Shown here in pieces: positions 31,839-37,452 of a DNA stretch of 37,452 nt. The notes under the pieces were generated by a model. It had not been told where the DNA came from, ran no database searches, and saw only the letters and a program-made list of their open reading frames with translations. Positions within the stretch are counted from its first letter, which is position 1. Every line of letters starts with the position of its first letter. The position numbers and the translations under genes are program-made. Source of the DNA: a virus; the IMG/VR virus record IMGVR_UViG_3300010370_000096, positions 1-37,452 of that record. One strand, given 5' to 3'.

Positions 31839-32927
31839 TCAGGCGAACCGGACTTGAGAAGCAAACACCGTGAACGCAGCCGATCCGGTCTTGATGATGG
31901 TGTATGTGTAAGAATCAATGCCGGAGGCTGTACCAAATGACCACGCAATACCTCCTTGGTACTTTGGCGTTACAGATGCCCCATCAATCGTCACTGCGTT
32001 GTTGTAGTAGGCAGTACCACCGTTAGTAGCCAAAAACACAACCGTCAGCGTTTGCCCCGTAGACATCAGCGTGTTTAAAGATGTGCTTCCGTTGCCCCGG
32101 AAGTTCATTGTCCAGTTAGCTGATGCTGCGGTCGTGTAATAAACCACCGACTGCGTGGTCACATCAAAGTTGATTGTCCCAGTCGCCGCTGTCGCTGAGA
32201 TGGTGATTGGTTCCGCAGCATTCGCCAATACCGCTGCCAACTCTGAGGTCGAACCATTAAACGTCTGTTTGGCTGTAAAAGTTGTGGCAGTCCCCGAAGC
32301 AACGTAGTCTGTGCCCGGAGTGGCGTTTGCCAACGCACCACCAGAGTTAGCTTTCAGGATCGCCGTGCCAGAGGGGGGAGCAAGATAATCAGTTCCAGCA
32401 GTTGCGGCAGACAATGCAGTGCCGTTGCCTTTTGTGATACCAGTGATTGTTGTAGTAAGCGTGAGCGTTCCGTTGGTGTTTGTACCGGCAAAACCGTTTG
32501 CCGTGGCAACTGACGCGCTACTAACTGTTGATCCAATTTTCACAAAATCAGAACCATTCCATGCAACAGCGCATTTTTCACCGGCAATGATTGTCACGCC
32601 AGATGTGGGGCCAGCACCACGAACAACGATTGACGCCGTTCCTGCATTAACAACAATGTATGCTTTGCTCTGAGCGGGGGCAGTAATGTACCGTGTTACC
32701 CCATTTGATGCCGTCCACAGAATGATGGCTTCACGGGCTTGATTGCTTGATCCGTTGTTTGTAGATAAAGTCACATCAGCATCGGCACTAAGTGTGGTTG
32801 TGCCAGCTACAGCGGAATCAATCAGCGTTGTGATTGAATCATTTACAGTCGTGCCCCATGTACCAGACAAATCTCCTGTGGTTGGGAGAGCTAGGCCCAG
32901 TAATGGAGAAAAGTTAGTTACTGCCAT
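31839..32927 (-). CDS. Tail fibre protein (362 aa)
   Basis: A Thr-, Ala-, Gly- and Ser-rich beta protein with MAVTNFSPLLGLALPTTGDL followed by SGTWG at the N-terminus, a start typical of short phage fibre or tail-tip proteins. The middle has repeated segments such as KGNGTALSAATAGTDYLAP and a second ATPGTDY repeat, as in long beta-helical fibres. The C-terminal 80 residues look like a compact beta head with a GGIAWSFGTASGIDSYTYTI pattern. AGGAG precedes the ATG and overlaps the upstream stop codon. Function: host contact or fibre shaft. Confidence 0.82.
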   Translation of the reverse strand: MAVTNFSPLLGLALPTTGDLSGTWGTTVNDSITTLIDSAVAGTTTLSADADVTLSTNNGSSNQAREAIILWTASNGVTRYITAPAQSKAYIVVNAGTASIVVRGAGPTSGVTIIAGEKCAVAWNGSDFVKIGSTVSSASVATANGFAGTNTNGTLTLTTTITGITKGNGTALSAATAGTDYLAPPSGTAILKANSGGALANATPGTDYVASGTATTFTAKQTFNGSTSELAAVLANAAEPITISATAATGTINFDVTTQSVVYYTTAASANWTMNFRGNGSTSLNTLMSTGQTLTVVFLATNGGTAYYNNAVTIDGASVTPKYQGGIAWSFGTASGIDSYTYTIIKTGSAAFTVFASQVRFA

Positions 32928-32936
32928 AAACTACTC

Positions 32937-34556
32937 CTAAAAACCAAAAATCATTGCCATTGCAATGCTCTTGCCTGTTGAAACGCCTGTTGGTGCAGCA
33001 GATGTCCATGTTGTGCCGTTTGATGTAAGCACATTACCAGACGATCCGGGCGCTACCACCTGTAAGGCAGATGTTCCATTCCCAAGAAGGACATTGTTTG
33101 CTGTCAGGGTTGTTGATCCTGTGCCACCATTGGCTACTGGCAAAGTGCCGTCAACATGCGTAGTTAGCCCTACTTTCCCCCAAGATGGCGCAGTACCAAC
33201 GCCGCCAGAAATAAGAGCGTTTCCAGTTGCAACATCGGATAATTTAGAAAACGCCGAGGATGATGATGCATACAGAATATCGCCTGTTGTATACGAGCTA
33301 TATCCAGTACCACCATAAGTGGCATTTACAATTGCCGCGTTCCATGTCCCAGCGGTCAGTGTCCCAACCTCAGTAATACCTGTATAAGACCCGGTTAGCC
33401 GTGCAGACGGTAATGTGCCGGAGGTGATATTGGATGCGTTTGTGGTGTCTGTTGTAGCAGACGGAGCCAACCCAGATACTGCCCCTGCGGTAATAGAGAT
33501 AGCCGTGTTGGTTACGCTGGACACCTGACCGCTTGCGTTAGTCGTGAAGACAGGAACCTGAGAGGCTGATCCGTAGGTGCTTGCCGTGCCTACCGGGGTA
33601 ATACTAAATTGGTTACTTGTTAGGGTTAAACCTGTACCAGCAGAATAAACCGGTGTGGCACTTACCTGTACAAATGTGATTGCGGTCGTGCCAAAAGTAA
33701 TGGTTCCAGTGTTATTACAGACATACGTTTCACCGGCTCCGGTATCACCAGAAGTGACAAAGAACGCATCTCCGCCCCCTAGCGCAGTTGGACTAATAGG
33801 ATTGTAGGTGTCTGCATCCGTGGCCCGTGTCAGAACCCAAGCAACAGAACCACTACCCACCGTGGTAACTGTGTAAACGCCGTTCTGCGCTGCATTGGTC
33901 TGGTTGTAAATCAAAATCCTGTCATTGACGCTGGCGACTATCCCATCAGGTGTAAACGCTGCCAGAGTTCCTGCATTTGTCAGAGTTGCTCCAACCCCAG
34001 AAGAACCATTGTTGTAGGTTGCGTTTAAATTGCCGGTTGTGTCTGGAACCTCGTACTTGACAGGCGTGTGATAATGAACGGATTGAACAGCAATGCTATC
34101 AACATATGCTTTATTGGCAAGGTCGTTATCACCAGTTGGGGTTGTGGAAACCGTTCCAGCGGTAATGTTGGCTGTGGATATATTTGCTGTGCCAATTCCT
34201 GCCGTGCCAATATCGAGGAGCGTAACGGCTGAACCTGCGGTATCGAGATAAACAGCCCGTTCTGCCGGATAAGTTACAAAAGCATCCTTACTGCCAGCAG
34301 AAAAATTAACAAGGCTTCCCGCATTACTGGATTCTAAAACTGTATCTCTACTTAGCGTTGGGCCAGAAGAACTGTAAGTTCCAACGCCAACTTCCCAATC
34401 GCCAGTTTGTTGGTCATATAACGTGTAATAAGTAACATTACTGTTTCCAATAACAGAAAAAGATTGATACCCAAGGGATGCCCCACCAAGCGTAATTGTT
34501 CCTGTGCCTGTGGTGGTGAATACTTCTTTAACTCTATCTTTTACAACAAGTGACAT
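32937..34556 (-). CDS. Tail fibre protein with particle-binding N-terminus (539 aa)
   Basis: The first 110 residues match the common phage fibre attachment domain: KDRVKEVFTTTGTGTITLGG, then a YTLYDQQTGDWEVGVGTYSS block and LSRDTVLESS. Later segments are Thr/Gly/Ser/Ala-rich with repeated beta-helix-like units (AGTVSTTPTGDNDLANKAYV, several GTLTAGTWN-type and VANGGTGSTTL-type units) known from tail-fibre shafts. The end has GKSIAMAMIFGF. GAGGAC precedes the start. Placed after the small tail proteins it is probably the main fibre that anchors the more variable adhesins (inference). Confidence 0.86.
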   Translation of the reverse strand: MSLVVKDRVKEVFTTTGTGTITLGGASLGYQSFSVIGNSNVTYYTLYDQQTGDWEVGVGTYSSSGPTLSRDTVLESSNAGSLVNFSAGSKDAFVTYPAERAVYLDTAGSAVTLLDIGTAGIGTANISTANITAGTVSTTPTGDNDLANKAYVDSIAVQSVHYHTPVKYEVPDTTGNLNATYNNGSSGVGATLTNAGTLAAFTPDGIVASVNDRILIYNQTNAAQNGVYTVTTVGSGSVAWVLTRATDADTYNPISPTALGGGDAFFVTSGDTGAGETYVCNNTGTITFGTTAITFVQVSATPVYSAGTGLTLTSNQFSITPVGTASTYGSASQVPVFTTNASGQVSSVTNTAISITAGAVSGLAPSATTDTTNASNITSGTLPSARLTGSYTGITEVGTLTAGTWNAAIVNATYGGTGYSSYTTGDILYASSSSAFSKLSDVATGNALISGGVGTAPSWGKVGLTTHVDGTLPVANGGTGSTTLTANNVLLGNGTSALQVVAPGSSGNVLTSNGTTWTSAAPTGVSTGKSIAMAMIFGF

Positions 34557-34563
34557 GGCGTCC

Positions 34564-35142
34564 TCACGTTTGGGTTTTAACTACCGTCCATGTAGTAGTC
34601 TGTGTGTCGTCTATTACTGCCCAATTTGCATTCTGAGAATCGTTTATCAACTCCCAAAGCAGTCTGGAAACTACTGCATCTACCCCTATTGCGCCGTCTG
34701 ACATGGTAGCAAAAAACACACCCAATGCCAAGACAGAGTCCGCTGCATTTACAACTTCACTTACAGGCGCATTAAATATTGACGGGGCTACAAATGTCGA
34801 ATCTGTACCAACAGCGGCGTCAGAAATACTGACAAGAACGCTTGCAATACTGGAAGCTGTGTCTGATATTGCCGATTGATCTAAGAAAGCAGCATTAAGT
34901 GTGCCAATTGCACTATTTTGATCGGACGCTGTACTTGAGTCTGGCACAACGGCATTAAACACAGATGCTATTACCTGTGTCTGATCTGCGCCAACGACTG
35001 TGTCTGTGCTTAAAACACTAAAACCAACCAATAAAAAACTAAAGGCTTCAATAGACGCTGCGTCTGTTATGGCAGAATCAAATACAGCCCCGCCTTCAAC
35101 GGAAGAAAATGGTGCTGCTGCAAATGGGCTTATCCCAAACAC
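34564..35142 (-). CDS. Repetitive virion protein with 20-21-residue repeats (192 aa)
   Basis: GTG start at 35142 after AAGGTTAC. The first residues (MFGISPFAAAPFSS) resemble the openings of many small phage structural proteins. Residues about 53-160 are a tandem series in which an Asp recurs at 53, 74, 94, 114, 135 and 155. Each unit contains an Ile/Val-Ala-Ser-Val/Ile-Phe-Asn-Ala-like strand and a Ser-Asp-x-Ala segment, which could build a solenoid or fibre. The C-terminus is distinct, with Trp residues and Thr-Gln. No function is recognised; probably a tail or head accessory. Confidence 0.75.
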   Translation of the reverse strand: MFGISPFAAAPFSSVEGGAVFDSAITDAASIEAFSFLLVGFSVLSTDTVVGADQTQVIASVFNAVVPDSSTASDQNSAIGTLNAAFLDQSAISDTASSIASVLVSISDAAVGTDSTFVAPSIFNAPVSEVVNAADSVLALGVFFATMSDGAIGVDAVVSRLLWELINDSQNANWAVIDDTQTTTWTVVKTQT

Positions 35143-35153
35143 AACAAGTAACC

Positions 35154-35732
35154 TTAAGCAGCATCAAGGCTAAAGGAGTAAGTTACGTTTAGCGTGTCAC
35201 CGGATACAACCACCCTGTCACCGGGAGATTGAAAATCGGCTTCCGAAAACAAAACTCCTGAAGTGCCACTATCAACGGTACAAACAAACGCACCAGCCAC
35301 TGTTCCACCTGCCCCGGTAATCGAAAACTGAGAAGGGGAAGCTGTAGTTGTGATTACTGATGGGGTGGCGTTTGTAGCTGAACCATAGGTCATTGCTTTG
35401 CGTGAACCAGAATAGTTAGTAAATTCAGTCCAACCAGCGTGAGATGCAAGCGTATCTGAAGCGGCATATGTCGATGCAGAACTTGGCCCCGTAACCAAAC
35501 CAATATAAAAAGCTGCCGTATAAGAACTGCCTTTAAAATAGTTTGTGTTCATGTCTTGCAAACCTTCGCTTACAACAAGGTTATGCATTTGCTCTTGCCA
35601 TTTAAGATTGCCGTCTTTGTCAAAGCACTCAACGTGGAATACACCACCCGCTTTAGTGTTTTCAGAAAAACCGGTTTTGGCAATCAATCCAGCCGAAACA
35701 TTGTCGGTTGATGTTGCTTTACTGTTAAGCAT
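35154..35732 (-). CDS. Virion structural protein (192 aa)
   Basis: AAGGAG precedes the ATG. After a variable 25-residue start comes a VFHVECFDKDGNLKWQEQMHNLV segment (quoted in part: FHVECFDKDGNLKWQE) followed by VVSEGLQDMNTNYFKGSSY. Then there is a beta-rich body with FYIGLVTGPSSAS and SVITTTASPSQFSITGAGG. This is a frequent family in phage tail/head-neck clusters, sometimes called phage tail or structural protein, with unknown detail. Its size and position next to the adaptor and small tail genes fit a fibre-joint or collar part. Confidence 0.78.
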   Translation of the reverse strand: MLNSKATSTDNVSAGLIAKTGFSENTKAGGVFHVECFDKDGNLKWQEQMHNLVVSEGLQDMNTNYFKGSSYTAAFYIGLVTGPSSASTYAASDTLASHAGWTEFTNYSGSRKAMTYGSATNATPSVITTTASPSQFSITGAGGTVAGAFVCTVDSGTSGVLFSEADFQSPGDRVVVSGDTLNVTYSFSLDAA

Positions 35733-35741
35733 GATTACTCC

Positions 35742-36158
35742 TTAAGTAAGACGAATAAGTGCGTTATCAAAATTATCAGGTGGTAATATTACCTGAAACT
35801 GTTGACTCAACATAGTCTGATCAATTCCAAAATTTAATACTGCAACAGATTTATTACTTTTGGAAGAGTTATAAATCAATGCTCCACGGGTAGTAAACGT
35901 AGACGCATTCCAAACAGGGTTGTCAAATGACACATATGCAATTCCATTGTCTAAATTTACTGTTACATTTAGTAAAATTTGACCCCCAGCTGTATAGCCT
36001 ACCCCAGATACCTCATTGGTAACTGTGTATTCTGTAGTATAGGGGGAAATGTCGGAATTAGACGTATACAGCGCCATTTTCATGACATCTGTACTAAAGT
36101 CATGAACCCCCAATAAAAGTTGTTCTTTAAAACTATTTGTCAATCCTGCCGTAATCAT
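35742..36158 (-). CDS. Virion structural protein (138 aa)
   Basis: A beta-rich protein that opens with a helical SFKEQLLLGVHDFSTDVMKM segment and continues with ALYTSNSDISPYTTEYTVTN, GVGYTAGGQ and a RGALIYNSS motif. The pattern FKEQLL-G-HDF-D--KMALYTS is familiar from conserved phage structural proteins next to tail genes. Exact role is unknown. Three bases separate it from the adaptor gene's stop, so it is part of the same late message. It may help attach the fibre or collar (inference). Confidence 0.8.
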   Translation of the reverse strand: MITAGLTNSFKEQLLLGVHDFSTDVMKMALYTSNSDISPYTTEYTVTNEVSGVGYTAGGQILLNVTVNLDNGIAYVSFDNPVWNASTFTTRGALIYNSSKSNKSVAVLNFGIDQTMLSQQFQVILPPDNFDNALIRLT

Positions 36159-36161
36159 TTG

Positions 36162-37007
36162 TTACCTCACAGGAATTTTGACTTGACCATCTTGATAAGC
36201 ATCTCCACGCTGCTTACCATCACCCAAATATTTCAACAACCCAAGTGCCTCTTTAAACTTTGTATCATACAAAGCCATCAAATCTTGTTCTCCTTTCATC
36301 CAGGTGTAAGCTTCTACTAAAGAACCGTACAACAAAACAGAATCAAAATTATCACCAAGCCACGTTGTACCGGCAGTAACAATAGACTCAGGATAATAAT
36401 AAAAATGTAGTTCGGCGCTATATGCCATATCAGGGGTAGGCCCCATAATAAAAGTCAATTCATTAATGTTTTCGCTATTTGGTCCAAATATTGCATAATA
36501 TTTTGGAGTTGATCGGTATGAAGGGTTTGGATAAACCTGCCTAATATAATTAACATCCCTATTCAACAAATATGTATAGTCACCTTGAAAAGTGATTGTT
36601 CCAGATACCGTACCAGTATTAGCAACACTTAAAGTAATCGTTGTGCCATCTATGCTTTCTATAGACGCATCTACTGATATTCCCGTTCCAGACACGTACA
36701 TTCCCACAATTAATTCGGAAGAATCCGCCACTTCAATATCAAATTCCCCAGATACCCCAGTGGCTGTTGTGCTTGGATTTGGATAAATAGCTAATGAGTA
36801 TGCAGACAAAAAATCAGCAGGACATGTCAGATATTTATTTCCAGCAGAAATAACGCCTTTCATATTTTTGCGTAGATTGGCAATTTGAACGGTGTTATAG
36901 ATTCTTTGTTCTGCTTGTTGAACAAACGTAGGAATTTCAGCAACAAACTCGTCGCTGGTGTTATTTGTATAAGCCTGAAGGGCATCACTTAATTCGGTGT
37001 AATTCAT
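36162..37007 (-). CDS. Head-tail adaptor (gp4/gp11-like) with inserted beta domain
   Basis: It likely sits between portal and tail nozzle. The N-terminus is helical (LSDALQAYTNN, then EFVAEIPTFVQQAEQRIYNT) as in P22 gp4/T7 gp11-type adaptors. It continues with LTCPADFLSAYSLAI, and later YLLNRDVNYIRQVYPNPSY, a Tyr-rich YSAELHFYYYPES strand and C-terminal helices with LLYGSLVEAYTWM. Residues about 80-141 appear to be an insertion, with a GMYVSGTGISVDASIESIDG pattern typical of small Ig-like phage surface modules. The start overlaps the upstream stop (ATGA), with GGAG just before. Its presence supports a short-tailed particle. Confidence 0.85.
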   Translation of the reverse strand: MNYTELSDALQAYTNNTSDEFVAEIPTFVQQAEQRIYNTVQIANLRKNMKGVISAGNKYLTCPADFLSAYSLAIYPNPSTTATGVSGEFDIEVADSSELIVGMYVSGTGISVDASIESIDGTTITLSVANTGTVSGTITFQGDYTYLLNRDVNYIRQVYPNPSYRSTPKYYAIFGPNSENINELTFIMGPTPDMAYSAELHFYYYPESIVTAGTTWLGDNFDSVLLYGSLVEAYTWMKGEQDLMALYDTKFKEALGLLKYLGDGKQRGDAYQDGQVKIPVR

Positions 37008-37339
37008 GTGATCTCCGTTGTCACCGTTCCAAGTGAAGTTCCTGCAACAAGCGGTTTTGCTTGGGGCATTGGCATCATCCCAATACTGGCAAATGATGTG
37101 TCTGCCGTAAACCCAACATATATTGTTACCCCCATTCTAGCCTCTGGTCGTGGCTGATACAAGGCTTGTGGCTCATTAATGTTACGTTTTGGCTCAAGCT
37201 GGGGATGCTTGGGCTCATAGCATTCTGAGCAAACCTTAAACCCTTTCCAGTCTTTAATAAGTTGGTTGAGCTTGTACCGTTGCCCGCACTGATCGCACAA
37301 AGCAATTGCAAATTTGCCTGATGCGTATCCTGCGGTCAT
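37004..37339 (-). CDS. Zinc-ribbon-like small virion-operon protein (111 aa)
   Basis: Residues 14-42 carry two Cys-x-x-Cys pairs (CDQCG and CSECY), about 20 residues apart, which should bind one zinc as a ribbon. The rest is proline- and methionine-rich with a MGVTIYVGFTAD strand. Such proteins (a zinc ribbon with a KDWKGFKVC segment and YEPKHPQ) are common next to adaptors in aquatic phages; their job is unknown. The ATG overlaps the preceding stop as ATGA, and the gene overlaps the adaptor start in the same way. It may be a structural or assembly helper. Confidence 0.78.
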   Translation of the reverse strand: MTAGYASGKFAIALCDQCGQRYKLNQLIKDWKGFKVCSECYEPKHPQLEPKRNINEPQALYQPRPEARMGVTIYVGFTADTSFASIGMMPMPQAKPLVAGTSLGTVTTEIT

Positions 37340-37452
37340 GCTGGTTCTCTAAATGTTGGAACTGCGAAGTAACTAGACCGTTCCCGATCTTCTGCAGCAG
37401 CACGCGCAAATTCTTCTTCGTAAAATGCTTTTAGCACTTGAATCCTGTCCGG
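37336..37452 (-). CDS. C-terminal end of a virion-operon gene, cut by window edge
   Basis: An open frame enters from the right edge and ends at TGA 37336-37338, overlapping the next ATG as ATGA. The 38 visible residues are highly charged and helical (LKAFYEEEFARAAAEDRERS) and end in a YFAVPTFREPA tail. The amount seen is too short for a family call. Coupling with the zinc-ribbon gene shows it belongs to the late operon, perhaps after portal, capsid or another head gene outside the window. Confidence 0.65.
   Translation of the reverse strand, partial: PDRIQVLKAFYEEEFARAAAEDRERSSYFAVPTFREPA

Noticed and set aside
31838-31948. N-terminal extension of the glycine-rich fibre gene starting at 31948
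   Set aside because: It overlaps the previous fibre gene by 110 bases and its Arg/Pro/Leu-rich residues do not look like a fibre start; MPIINSF at 31837 fits better.
1-37452. CRISPR array, tRNA genes, insertion sequences and integrase
   Set aside because: Read-through of both strands showed no spaced repeat array, no convincing tRNA T-arm, no transposase or recombinase signatures.

Overview
The window looks like an internal segment of a tailed bacteriophage genome, most likely an uncultured aquatic phage of podovirus type. It has a phage family A DNA polymerase, a primase-polymerase, two helicases and a RecB-like nuclease. These sit beside a long one-strand block of adaptor, tail-nozzle, tail-fibre, lysis and ejection-type virion proteins. 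No sheath or tube genes are seen. Terminase, portal, major capsid, integrase and RNA polymerase genes are not in the window, so the genome continues beyond both ends (both end genes are cut). The host cannot be named. Shine-Dalgarno sites, a sigma70-like promoter and a T4-type lysozyme suggest a Gram-negative bacterium.

Layout. (1) 1-2533, plus strand: a tightly packed string of small genes, several joined by 4-nt ATGA overlaps, ending in an XRE-type regulator and an HTH protein fused to a DUF6378-like domain. (2) 2534-9375, minus strand: the replication operon, read from 9375 downward. It holds three small genes including an SSB-like protein, an intrinsic terminator, then an AEP/TOTE-like primase, a small protein, a UvrD-like helicase and PolA. 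(3) 9376-9463: a divergent control region with a good minus-strand promoter whose two boxes each lie in a perfect palindrome. (4) 9464-11664, plus strand: an SNF2-like helicase and a RecB-like nuclease, overlapping by one base. (5) 11668-37452, minus strand: the late operon, read from 37452 downward. In order it encodes a cut gene, a zinc-ribbon protein, the head-tail adaptor, small virion proteins, a tail-fibre/adhesin cluster with four glycine-rich proteins, a holin/endolysin cassette, a C1q-like protein and the tail nozzle (nozzle first), three large low-complexity/helical virion proteins, a giant ejection-type protein and a ferritin-like protein. Its terminator lies antisense inside the end of the nuclease gene.

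How it works together (inference): the primase, PolA, helicases, SSB-like protein and nuclease form a largely self-sufficient replication/recombination set. The late operon builds a short tail with glycine-rich, FN3-bearing receptor-binding proteins, and the large 824/865/1127-residue proteins probably form the internal ejection apparatus. Gene boundaries are very tight and no gene-free stretch over 300 bases exists. I did not find a defence island, CRISPR array, tRNA or diversity-generating retroelement. The most unusual items are the palindrome-covered promoter, the Leu762-type PolA, the four-cysteine primase domain, the motif shared by two ejection-type proteins and the repeated adhesin C-terminal cassette.
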